Origin: Pannonibacter anstelovis
GTDB taxonomy: Bacteria; Pseudomonadota; Alphaproteobacteria; Rhizobiales; Stappiaceae
Direction of reading: 5' to 3'
Assembly: GCF_036881715.1 (NCBI RefSeq)
Contig: NZ_JBAKBF010000003.1
Coordinates: 124,001-188,000, forward strand
DNA length: 64,000 bases
Position 1 is the stretch's first letter; the number at the start of each line of letters is the position of its first letter. The position numbers and the translations under genes are program-made. Below, one piece after another: positions 1-7,215 of the stretch. A model generated the notes under the pieces. That model saw nothing but the letters and a program-made list of their open reading frames with translations. It was not told the DNA's origin and ran no database searches.

Positions 1-2
1 TG

Positions 3-701
3 GCAGCGACTCGTTTGCCGGAAAAACCCCTTGCGGACATAGCTGGCAAACCCATGATCGTGCGGGTTCTGGAGCAGGCTCTGGCCGTCGATATCGGCCC
101 GGTCGCAGTTGCCTGCGACGACCGGCGCATCTTCGAGGCCGTCAGCGACCACGGCGGCCATGCCGTCATGACCAGTCCCGATCACCAGTCCGGCTCTGAC
201 CGCATTCAGGAAGCGGCGAACATCCTTGATCCGGAGCGCAAGTTCGATGTGGTGCTGAACCTGCAGGGCGATGTGCCGCTGATTGCGCCGGAAGCGGCCC
301 GCGCCGCTTTCCTGCCGCTGGCCGATCCGGCTGTTGATATCGGCACCATCATGACCGAAATCCGCACCGAAGAGGGCCGCAACAACCCGGCCTTCGTGAA
401 GGCCGTGGTGACGCCGGTGGAAGGCGAACGCTTCCGCGCCCTCTATTTCACCCGGGCAACGGCCCCCACAGGGCCCGGCCCGCTTTACCAGCACATCGGG
501 GTCTATGCTTACCGGCGCAGCGCGCTGGACCGGTTCGTCTCGCTCCCTCCTTCCGGCCTGGAGCTGCGGGAAAAGCTGGAGCAGCTGCGCGCGCTGGAAG
601 ACGGCATGCGAATCGATGTGTGCCTGACGCCGACCGTGCCCATCGACGTGAACACGCCGGAAGACCTTGATCACGTTCGCAAGCTGTTTGAGGGGCGCTG
701 A
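3..701 (+). CDS. kdsB: 3-deoxy-manno-octulosonate cytidylyltransferase (5' end outside window)
   Basis: CMP-KDO synthetase, which activates KDO with CTP in the cytoplasm for lipid A inner-core assembly. The frame is open from the left edge, and translation from base 3 gives AATRLPEKPLADIAGKPMI, the N-terminal nucleotide-binding motif of the family. The true start therefore lies roughly 15-20 residues outside the window. Other family marks are SGSDRIQEA, the metal/CTP-binding NLQGDVPLI and QHIGVYAYRR. About 232 residues are visible, against a usual length near 250. The stop is 77 bases before pheA on the same strand, a common alphaproteobacterial pairing. Apart from the cut start nothing is odd. 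Confidence 0.95.
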   Translation, partial: AATRLPEKPLADIAGKPMIVRVLEQALAVDIGPVAVACDDRRIFEAVSDHGGHAVMTSPDHQSGSDRIQEAANILDPERKFDVVLNLQGDVPLIAPEAARAAFLPLADPAVDIGTIMTEIRTEEGRNNPAFVKAVVTPVEGERFRALYFTRATAPTGPGPLYQHIGVYAYRRSALDRFVSLPPSGLELREKLEQLRALEDGMRIDVCLTPTVPIDVNTPEDLDHVRKLFEGR

Positions 702-778
702 GCCCCTCTTCCGGCCTTGCCCTCCGGGCACTTCCTCTTTAATCGCAAAGAGCCTCAAACAGCAGAAAGCGGACGTCC

Positions 779-1669
779 ATGTCTGACCGCAAGAAAATCG
801 TGTTCCAGGGCGAGACCGGTGCCAATTCGCACATGGCCTGCCACAGCGTTTATCCGGATTACCAGGCCATCCCTTGCGCGACGTTCGAGGACTGCTTTAC
901 TGCCATGGAGTCGGGTGAGGCCGATTTCGGCATGATCCCGGTGGAGAACTCCATCGCGGGCCGTGTGGCCGACATCCATTACCTGCTGCCGCGCTCCAGC
1001 CTGCACATCATCGGCGAATATTTCATGCCGATCCGCTTCCAGCTGATGGCGCTGAAGGGCGCGACGCTGGACGGGCTGAAGAGTGTGCAGAGCCACGTGA
1101 TGGCCCTTGGCCAGTGCCGCAAGATCATCCGCGAGCTTGGCCTCAAGGCCATCGTTGGCGCCGACACTGCAGGCTCTGCCCGCCAGATCGCCGAAAGCGG
1201 CGACATGACCGCCTCTGCGCTCGCCCCGGAAATGGCGGCGGATGTCTATGGCCTCGATATCCTGAAGCACAATGTCGAAGATGCGGAGCACAACACGACG
1301 CGCTTCCTCATTCTCTCGCGCAGCCCGGCGCGTGCGGCCAACAACGGCCAGCCGGTGATCACCACCTTCATCTTCCGCGTCCGCAACGTGCCGGCCGCGC
1401 TCTACAAGGCGCTCGGCGGCTTTGCCACGAATGGCGTGAACATGACCAAGCTGGAATCCTACCAGCTGGAAGGCCAGTTCTTCGCGTCGATGTTCTATGC
1501 CGATATCGAAGGCCATCCGGATGATCCGTCCGTGGCGCTGGCGCTGGAAGAGCTCGCCTTCTACTGCGCCGAACTGAAGATCCTCGGCGTCTACCGGGCC
1601 AGCCCCTTCCGCGAGAAGATCCGCGAGCCTGAGGCCAACCGCGCCCTGCGCCCGACACCTTCCGTCTGA
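779..1669 (+). CDS. pheA: prephenate dehydratase
   Basis: Converts prephenate to phenylpyruvate in phenylalanine biosynthesis. The 296 residues hold a catalytic PDT domain (about 1-180), starting with the substrate-binding IVFQGETGANSH and ending in the TTRF motif near residue 173. A C-terminal ACT domain (about 193-270) carries an ESYQ motif near 226, in the position of the ESRP phenylalanine-binding motif of allosteric enzymes. There is no chorismate mutase domain, so this is the monofunctional type. Feedback inhibition by phenylalanine is expected from the ACT domain (inference). The ATG at 779 is the only start that keeps the first beta strand. It follows kdsB on the same strand. Confidence 0.96.
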   Translation: MSDRKKIVFQGETGANSHMACHSVYPDYQAIPCATFEDCFTAMESGEADFGMIPVENSIAGRVADIHYLLPRSSLHIIGEYFMPIRFQLMALKGATLDGLKSVQSHVMALGQCRKIIRELGLKAIVGADTAGSARQIAESGDMTASALAPEMAADVYGLDILKHNVEDAEHNTTRFLILSRSPARAANNGQPVITTFIFRVRNVPAALYKALGGFATNGVNMTKLESYQLEGQFFASMFYADIEGHPDDPSVALALEELAFYCAELKILGVYRASPFREKIREPEANRALRPTPSV

Positions 1670-1726
1670 TCTCCAATCCTTCCGGCTGCACACCATCTGT
1701 GCGGCCCGGCAACTGTGGACTGCTCT

Positions 1727-2728
1727 ATGACCAAACCGGCCTTTGATGCCCTGTGTATCGGCAATGCGATCTGCGACGTCTTCGCCCATGTGGAAGAAGA
1801 CTTCCTCGTGCAGGAAAACCTCGTGAAGGGCTCCATGCGCCTCATCGACACGGCAGAAGCGCTGCGCCTTTATGAGCGCATGGGCCAGACCGTTCTGATC
1901 TCGGGCGGCAGCGCGGGCAACACGGCGGCAGGCATTGCCTCGCTGGGCGGCAAGCCGGCGTATCTCGGCAAGGTGGCCAACGATGTTCTGGGCGCCAGCT
2001 ACGCCCATGACATGAAGGGCACGGGCGTGCATTTCGAGACGGCCCCGCTGGTGGACAGCGTTCCGACCGCCCGCTCCATGATCCTGATCACACCGGATGG
2101 CGAGCGCACCATGAACACCTATCTGGGGGCCTGCGTCGAGCTGTCTCCGGCAGATGTTGACCCGGCGGTCGTCGGCGCCTCTGCCGTTACCTACATGGAA
2201 GGCTATCTGTGGGATCCCCCTGCCGCCAAGGAGGCTTTCCTGCAGGCGGCCCGGATTGCCCATGAAAATGGCCGGATGGTTGCCCTTTCCCTGTCCGATT
2301 CCTTCTGCGTTGACCGCTTCCGCAGCGAGTTTCACGGCCTGCTGCGCGATGGCGTGGTGGATCTGATGTTTGCCAACGAGCACGAGCTGAAGGCGCTGTA
2401 CCAGACCGCCGACATCGACACGGCCATCCGCGCCGCAGCCGCGAGCTGCAAGCTGACGGCCCTGACCCGCGGCGAAGATGGTGCCATGGCCATCACCCGC
2501 GAGGAAACCGTGCATGTGCGCGCCAACGAGGTGAGCGAGATCGCCGACCTGACCGGCGCGGGCGATCTCTTCGCCTCCGGTTTCCTTTATGGCCTTGCCC
2601 GTGACTTCGATCTGGCCACCTCCGCCAGCCTTGGCTGCCTGTGCGCCTCCGAAGTCATCGCTCACGTGGGCGCCCGCCCGCAGAAGAACCTCAAGGCGCT
2701 GGCCACAGACAGCGGCTTCACGCTCTGA
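1727..2728 (+). CDS. PfkB-family carbohydrate/nucleoside kinase, probably adenosine kinase
   Basis: Ribokinase-fold kinase of 333 residues. The N terminus (CIGNAICDVF) and the glycine-rich SGGSAGNTAAGIASLGG segment bind substrate. PfkB signature 2, DLTGAGDLFASGF near residue 275, contains the catalytic Asp of the GAGD motif. Alphaproteobacterial proteins of this length and pattern are generally annotated as adenosine kinase (adenosine to AMP), which fits salvage of adenosine from S-adenosylhomocysteine. The sequence alone does not fix the substrate, and ribokinase or fructokinase cannot be excluded. I chose ATG 1727 over an in-frame GTG at 1715; neither has a strong ribosome-binding site. A bidirectional terminator follows. 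Confidence 0.85.
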   Translation: MTKPAFDALCIGNAICDVFAHVEEDFLVQENLVKGSMRLIDTAEALRLYERMGQTVLISGGSAGNTAAGIASLGGKPAYLGKVANDVLGASYAHDMKGTGVHFETAPLVDSVPTARSMILITPDGERTMNTYLGACVELSPADVDPAVVGASAVTYMEGYLWDPPAAKEAFLQAARIAHENGRMVALSLSDSFCVDRFRSEFHGLLRDGVVDLMFANEHELKALYQTADIDTAIRAAAASCKLTALTRGEDGAMAITREETVHVRANEVSEIADLTGAGDLFASGFLYGLARDFDLATSASLGCLCASEVIAHVGARPQKNLKALATDSGFTL

Positions 2729-2770
2729 TACCTGGGCTCGTTGCTACGAGGGCGCGTTCCGGGCTGCACA

Positions 2771-2813
2771 ATGGAAAACCCTCCGGCGGGTGAACCGCCG
2801 GAGGGTTTTCCAT
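2771..2813. terminator. bidirectional Rho-independent terminator
   Basis: A 17-bp perfect stem (GGAAAACCCTCCGGCGG, loop GTGAA, then its complement) is flanked by A and T tracts on both sides. It lies between the convergent kinase and chemoreceptor genes and can end transcription from either side. Confidence 0.9.
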
Positions 2814-2865
2814 GTCATAACGCAAGCCGGTTTCCGGCCAGAGTTTTCGATGCCGCTGCGTGATA

Positions 2866-4533
2866 TTACGCCGCGCGGATGTCGGCGAAGAATGTCTCCA
2901 CCTTGCCCTTCAGTGTTTCGGACTGGCGTGCCAGTTCCTGCGAGGAGGTGAGAACCTGCGATGCGCCCGCCCCCGTATGAGTTGCCGCCTGCGTAACAGC
3001 TATAATGTTGGATGACACCTGCTGCGTGCCCGTGGCAGCTTCCGTGATGTTGCGGACAATCTCGCGCGTCGCCGCGCTCTGCTGCTCCACCGCGGCCGCA
3101 ACGGCAGAAGAGGATTCCGAAATCCGCTGGATGATTTCGCCGATGGAGCGGATGGCGGCGGCGACACGGCCCGTGGCGCCCTGCATGCCGGTGATCTGGG
3201 CATCAATCTCTTCGGTGGCCTTCGCGGTCTGGCTGGCCAGGGATTTCACTTCCGTGGCGACAACGGCAAAGCCTTTGCCCGCCTCTCCCGCCCGCGCAGC
3301 CTCAATGGTTGCGTTGAGTGCCAGCAGATTGGTCTGCCCGGCAATGTCGTTGATCAGCTCCACAACGCTGCCGATCTTTTCGGCGGAAGCCACCAGTCCT
3401 TCCACCATCGTCTCGGTCTCATTGGCGGCCTTCAGGGCCTTACCGGCCACATCTGCCGATGACTGCACCCGGTTGGCGATTTCCGCGATAGATGCATTCA
3501 GCTCTTCCGACGCACCGGCAACAGTCTGTACATTGGCCGATGCCTGCTCCGAGGCCGCGCTGACCGTTGTGGCGCTCTGGGCGCTTTCTTCTGCCGATGC
3601 AGACAAAGATGCAGCCGTTGCCTCAAGTTCGGAAGAGGCGGCGGCGACGGTGCGCAGAATCAGGTTCACATCGCTGTCAAAGCCATTGATCACCTGCTCG
3701 ATGGCCTTTGCCCGGCGCTCGGCGGCGGCACGCTGCTCCGCCTGTTCAGCTTCCAGGCGGCGGCGCTCAAGGCCGTTGTCCTTGAATACCTGAACGGCAG
3801 CTGCCATCGCGCCAACCTCATCCTTACGCGTCAGGAAAGGTACATTGGTTTCCAGCAGACCATCGGCAAGCTGACGCATGGCCAGCTGCATGCCTGCCAG
3901 GGGTCTGGTTACGCCGGCAACGACCGTGCGCCCGGCAAACACGATGACCAATACCGAGATGCCCGCGATCACAAGCATCACCGTCCTTGTCTGCGATCTG
4001 GCCTCCACCGCAGCCGCATACTCCTGCTGGGCGACCCTGATCTGCAGGTCCACCAGCAGGGCAACCGGCTCGCCGATGGGGTCAATCGCCGGATAGAGAT
4101 CCCTCGACACATAAGCATCGAGGGCAGCCATGTCCTTCGCAGCCAGAATGGCCAGCAGCCTGGCAATGGCGGGCCCGGCACGTAGCTGGGCAGCGCTGAT
4201 CTCGCGGGCAATTTGCTGCTCCTCAGGAACCATGTAGGTCGCGGCATAAGCGTTCCAGCGCGACTCGATTGTTTCGAGCGCAGCGTTCACATTGCGCAGG
4301 CCGTCTTCCCAAGACACGCTGCCTGCGCGGACCTTGTGCGCCGTATCAACGATATTGACCGCATACATATCCGCAACGGCCTTGAGCTGTTCCATCGGGA
4401 TTATGCGATCCTCGACGATGGTGCGGGTTCTCTCCGAAAACTGTCCAAGCGCCACCCAGCCCACCAGGCTGCTGACTGTCAGGGCTATCGCGAGCAGGAA
4501 TAGTGAGACGAAAAGCTTAATGCGAATTGTCAT
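2866..4533 (-). CDS. methyl-accepting chemotaxis protein
   Basis: Transmembrane chemoreceptor of 555 residues. In order it has a transmembrane helix (about residues 8-28), a periplasmic four-helix-bundle-like sensor (about 30-185), a second membrane helix (about 190-212), a HAMP linker (RPLAGMQLAMRQL onwards) and a long cytoplasmic coiled coil. The hairpin tip is DIAGQTNLLALNATIEAARA, the canonical CheA/CheW contact. The start is set at 4533 because GGGGGAG lies 7 bases before this ATG; an in-frame ATG 29 codons upstream has no such site and lies in repeat sequence. There is no C-terminal CheR-binding pentapeptide. No che genes are nearby, so it is an orphan receptor of unknown ligand. Confidence 0.95.
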   Translation of the reverse strand: MTIRIKLFVSLFLLAIALTVSSLVGWVALGQFSERTRTIVEDRIIPMEQLKAVADMYAVNIVDTAHKVRAGSVSWEDGLRNVNAALETIESRWNAYAATYMVPEEQQIAREISAAQLRAGPAIARLLAILAAKDMAALDAYVSRDLYPAIDPIGEPVALLVDLQIRVAQQEYAAAVEARSQTRTVMLVIAGISVLVIVFAGRTVVAGVTRPLAGMQLAMRQLADGLLETNVPFLTRKDEVGAMAAAVQVFKDNGLERRRLEAEQAEQRAAAERRAKAIEQVINGFDSDVNLILRTVAAASSELEATAASLSASAEESAQSATTVSAASEQASANVQTVAGASEELNASIAEIANRVQSSADVAGKALKAANETETMVEGLVASAEKIGSVVELINDIAGQTNLLALNATIEAARAGEAGKGFAVVATEVKSLASQTAKATEEIDAQITGMQGATGRVAAAIRSIGEIIQRISESSSAVAAAVEQQSAATREIVRNITEAATGTQQVSSNIIAVTQAATHTGAGASQVLTSSQELARQSETLKGKVETFFADIRAA

Positions 4534-4565
4534 TACAAACTCCCCCGGCCTGATCCTCGCCAGAC

Positions 4566-4640
4566 ACCAAGGCCTTTGATGCCGAACCACGCCCTGAAAA
4601 GGGTCTAGCGCGGCCCGCATCTGACCAACTTATGGTATGC
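4566..4640. repeat. dispersed intergenic repeat, copy 1
   Basis: Begins ACCAAGGCCTTTGATGCCGA and runs through CACGCCCTGAAAAGGG and TCTAGCGCGGC to TGACCAACTTATGGTAT. It aligns over its length with 11440-11540, allowing two short insertions in the other copy. Small hairpin CCCT-GAAA-AGGG. It lies upstream of the chemoreceptor start. Confidence 0.75.
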
Positions 4641-4847
4641 CGTGGCGTCAAGAACCAGCATTACGCTACCGCCTATTTATTAATCATAAATTGCCGTTAT
4701 TCATGGAGAACATATGTAAAAAATAACAATCTCAATCAAAAATCCCGGAATTCGATACATCCTCAAGTTATCTCGATGATAAATGAACGAGATTTACGAA
4801 CTCCATTTACGGTATTTTCGAATGTGCGAATGTTTGCCCAGTGACGG

Positions 4848-4880
4848 AAAAAAGCCCGCCAGACTGCTGCCGGGCGGGCT
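4848..4880 (-). terminator. Rho-independent terminator of the amidohydrolase operon
   Basis: Read on the minus strand: AGCCCGCC, a 12-base loop, GGCGGGCT, then a run of T. It begins 46 bases after the amidohydrolase stop codon. Confidence 0.9.
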
Positions 4881-4925
4881 GACCATGACGGGATTGGCCG
4901 GATCTTCTGCGAAGATCCCAAGCCT

Positions 4926-5798
4926 TCAGAGCTTCAGAAGGCGCCTTGCATTTTCCTTGAGGATCAGCGGCCGCACGTCGTCGCGAATGTCGATCTGCTC
5001 GAAATCGGCAAGCCAGCGGTCCGGCGTGATCGCCGGCCAGTCGGAGCCGAACAGCATCTTGTGCTTCAAGAGGCTGTTTGCATATTTCACCAGGATCGGC
5101 GGGAAGTATTTGGGCGACCAGCCGGACATGTCGATGTAGACATTCGGCTTGTGGGTCGCCACCGACAGGGCCTCTTCCTGCCAAGGGAAGGACGGGTGCG
5201 CCAGCACGATGGGCATGTCGGGGAAGTCCACCGCCACGTCATCGAGATACATCGGGTTGGAATATTTCAGCCGCATGCCCATGCCGCCGGGCATGCCTGC
5301 GCCCACGCCCGTCTGACCGGTGTGGAAGAGGGCAATCGCCCCTTCCTCGGCAATCGCCTCATAGAGCACATAGGCCGACCGGTCGTTCGGGTAGAAGCCC
5401 TGCATGGTGGGGTGGAACTTGAAGCCCCGCACGCCGAAGTCGCGCACCAGACGGCGTGCTTCGCGCGCACCGGCCTTGCCCTTGGCCGGATCGATGGAGG
5501 CGAAGGGGATCAGGATATCGCTGTTGTCGGCGGCGATGCGGGCCACTTCCTCGTTGTCATAGCGGCGGAAGCCGGTCTCGCGCTCCGCATCGACGGGGAA
5601 GATCACCGCGCCGATCTTGCGCTCGCGGAAATAGTCCGCCGTTTCCTGCACCGTGGGCAGGTGATTGTGCGACACCGGATTGCGGAAATACTTGGCCATG
5701 CCGGCCTGAAACTCGTCATAGCCGTCATCACGCGGGCCGCAGCAGGGCTCTTCCGCGTGGGTGTGAAAATCGATGGCAATCAGATCGTCGATATTCAT
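4926..5798 (-). CDS. amidohydrolase-family metal-dependent hydrolase, CouO-like
   Basis: TIM-barrel amidohydrolase-2 protein of 290 residues. Candidate metal ligands are the HxH of IDFHTHAEEP (residues 12 and 14), a His in LFHTGQTG, a His in VLAHPSFPW and the Asp of LFGSDWP. Its stop ends a three-gene operon with the MarR regulator (4-base ATGA overlap) and the crotonase. In Rhodococcus p-coumarate catabolism an amidohydrolase of this kind (CouO) hydrolyses the aryl-beta-ketoacyl-CoA, and a matching hydrolase or thiolase step is known in Agrobacterium ferulate degradation. By context I infer the same role: cleavage of aroyl-acetyl-CoA to hydroxybenzoate/vanillate plus acetyl-CoA. Family membership is sure; the substrate is inference. 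Confidence 0.85.
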   Translation of the reverse strand: MNIDDLIAIDFHTHAEEPCCGPRDDGYDEFQAGMAKYFRNPVSHNHLPTVQETADYFRERKIGAVIFPVDAERETGFRRYDNEEVARIAADNSDILIPFASIDPAKGKAGAREARRLVRDFGVRGFKFHPTMQGFYPNDRSAYVLYEAIAEEGAIALFHTGQTGVGAGMPGGMGMRLKYSNPMYLDDVAVDFPDMPIVLAHPSFPWQEEALSVATHKPNVYIDMSGWSPKYFPPILVKYANSLLKHKMLFGSDWPAITPDRWLADFEQIDIRDDVRPLILKENARRLLKL

Positions 5799-6274
5799 GT
5801 GGGCCTCCCTTCAATCCCGATGAACTTGCGCAACAGATGCACCAGCTGGTCCCGCTCCTCCGCAGCCAGATTGGCGCCAATTCTTTCCTCGTGGCGGAAG
5901 AACCAGCGGCTCGTCCGCTCCACCAGATCCTCGCCTTCCGCTGTCAGCGTCAGCTCCACGGCGCGCCGGTCCTCGTCCGGCACCCGGCGGGAGACAAGGC
6001 CCTGATCCTCAAAGGCGCGGATGAGCTTGGTCATGTGCGCCCGCTTGATCATCAGCCGGTTGCCCAGCACGCTCTGGCGGATGCCCGGATTGCAGGACAT
6101 GACCCAAAGCACGGAAAACTCGCCCGGCTTCATCACCAGCTCGGCATCATCGGCAAAGAACTGCTCGTAGACCTTGAGCTGCGCCATGCGCAGCAGAAAG
6201 CCGACAGCTCCGTCCAGCTTGCCGATCTCCACCTCACCCTGTTTCGGGCAGATCACGTCCGCATCCATGGCCAT
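5795..6274 (-). CDS. MarR-family transcriptional regulator of the hydroxycinnamate genes
   Basis: 159-residue winged-helix regulator. The DNA-recognition part is IRQSVLGNRLMIKRAHMTKL followed by the wing VSRRVPDEDRRAVELTLTAEG, both typical of MarR. The start at 6274 has AGGAG 9 bases upstream. It lies 13 bases after the crotonase gene and overlaps the amidohydrolase by ATGA, so the three are co-translated. Regulators of this class beside feruloyl/coumaroyl-CoA synthetase genes (CouR, HcaR) repress until the aryl-CoA thioester binds. I infer the same here, with the half-sites at 7121-7192 as operator. Confidence 0.9.
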   Translation of the reverse strand: MAMDADVICPKQGEVEIGKLDGAVGFLLRMAQLKVYEQFFADDAELVMKPGEFSVLWVMSCNPGIRQSVLGNRLMIKRAHMTKLIRAFEDQGLVSRRVPDEDRRAVELTLTAEGEDLVERTSRWFFRHEERIGANLAAEERDQLVHLLRKFIGIEGRPT

Positions 6275-6287
6275 GATGGCATCTCCT

Positions 6288-7079
6288 TCAGGCGCCCGGA
6301 GCCTTCAGCCGCGCGGCACGCTTTTCGAGGAAGGCGCGCAGGCGTTCCTCGGCTTCCGGGCTCGTGGCCGTAAAGGATGCAATAAAGGATTCGACGAAAA
6401 GTCCATCCTCCTTTGCCATGTCCTGAATACGCGGCAGCGCATTGATGACGGCATAGTTGGACAGTTCCGCATTGCTGGCAGCGGCCTCTGCCAGTTCCGT
6501 GGCCTTGGCCAGAGCCTCACCCTCAGCCACCACATACTGGGCAAGGTTCCAGGCTTCGGCGCTGGCGGCCGGCACGACGCGGCCGGTCAGCATCATGTCG
6601 GTCATGCGGGCAACGCCTGTCAGCCGCGCCACGCGCACCGAGCCGCCGCCGCCGACGAAAATGCCGCGCTGGCCTTCCGGCAGGGCGAAGAAGGTGGTCG
6701 CATCGGCAACACGAATATGGGTGGAAGCCGCAAGCTCAAGGCCGCCGCCTACGACAGCGCCATGCAGGGCCGAAATCCAGGGAATGGTGCCGTGCTCGAT
6801 ACCGCCAAACACCGCATGCCAGCGGCGTGAATTGCGCACGCCTTCAATCGGTGAACGCTCCACATGCTCGGCCAGATCCAGCCCGGCGCAGAAGTGATTG
6901 CCATAACCGAAGAGCACGGCGGCCCTGGCCTCACGCTCGGCCCGGGCAATGGCAACAGCCAGTGCCTCGACCACCCGGTCACTGATGGCATTGCGCTTTT
7001 CGGCCCGGTTCAGGCCGACAAGGGCGACATTGCCCTTCAGTTCATAGGTGACGATGTCCCCGGTGACGGTGCTGTCCAT
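6288..7079 (-). CDS. enoyl-CoA hydratase/isomerase family protein (probable hydroxycinnamoyl-CoA hydratase)
   Basis: Crotonase-fold protein of 263 residues. The oxyanion-hole segments are FGYGNHFCAGLDL and HGAVVGGGLELAAS. Both catalytic glutamates of true enoyl-CoA hydratases are present, in GGGLELA and in LPEGQRGIF. Hydroxycinnamoyl-CoA hydratase-lyase, which cleaves to an aldehyde, lacks the first of these. I therefore infer simple hydration to the beta-hydroxyacyl-CoA, to be oxidised by the SDR at 9066. I chose the ATG at 7079 because GGGAG precedes it by 8 bases; the in-frame ATG at 7112 has no site. First gene of the leftward operon, transcribed from the shared control region. Confidence 0.88.
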   Translation of the reverse strand: MDSTVTGDIVTYELKGNVALVGLNRAEKRNAISDRVVEALAVAIARAEREARAAVLFGYGNHFCAGLDLAEHVERSPIEGVRNSRRWHAVFGGIEHGTIPWISALHGAVVGGGLELAASTHIRVADATTFFALPEGQRGIFVGGGGSVRVARLTGVARMTDMMLTGRVVPAASAEAWNLAQYVVAEGEALAKATELAEAAASNAELSNYAVINALPRIQDMAKEDGLFVESFIASFTATSPEAEERLRAFLEKRAARLKAPGA

Positions 7080-7120
7080 GGCGTTACTCCCGCTGCCCAT
7101 CTTCGTGTGCATGATTTTGA

Positions 7121-7192
7121 TTGTTTACAGATGGATTGTTTCCTTGTAAACAAATTTCCGGAGGGGCCATCCGGCCTGAAAAATTTGTTCAC
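7121..7192. promoter_or_regulatory. operator-like half-sites between the divergent hydroxycinnamate operons
   Basis: Three copies of TTGTTYAC occur in the 136-base divergent gap: 7121-7128 (plus), 7146-7153 (minus) and 7185-7192 (plus). The first two form the inverted repeat TTGTTTACA / TGTAAACAA (arms 7121-7129 and 7145-7153). The second and third form a longer one with 12-base arms and one mismatch (7146-7157 and 7181-7192). This is a likely binding region for the MarR protein encoded at 5795-6274. Confidence 0.7.
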
Positions 7193-7215
7193 GTGATTGA
7201 CGTCTGGGAGGAGTC

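Larger units (their letters stand above)
4534..4925. other. 392-base non-coding region upstream of the chemoreceptor
   Basis: Holds the chemoreceptor 5' region, a copy of a dispersed repeat (4566-4640), an AT-rich stretch (about 4660-4830) unlike the rest of the window, and the terminator of the amidohydrolase gene (4848-4880). The AT-rich part probably contains the chemoreceptor promoter. A 70-codon open frame at 4632-4844 has no recognisable features and I do not call it a gene. Confidence 0.7.

Noticed and set aside
755..2665. 636-codon open frame on the minus strand opposite pheA and the kinase
   Set aside because: Antisense shadow caused by high GC and strong third-position bias of the real genes. 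Similar long antisense frames occur opposite dnaK, infB (886 codons) and pnp (915 codons). None has a ribosome-binding site or family motifs.
4632..4844. 70-codon open frame in the AT-rich region upstream of the chemoreceptor
   Set aside because: No ribosome-binding site, no recognisable domain, composition of non-coding DNA, and it starts inside the dispersed repeat.
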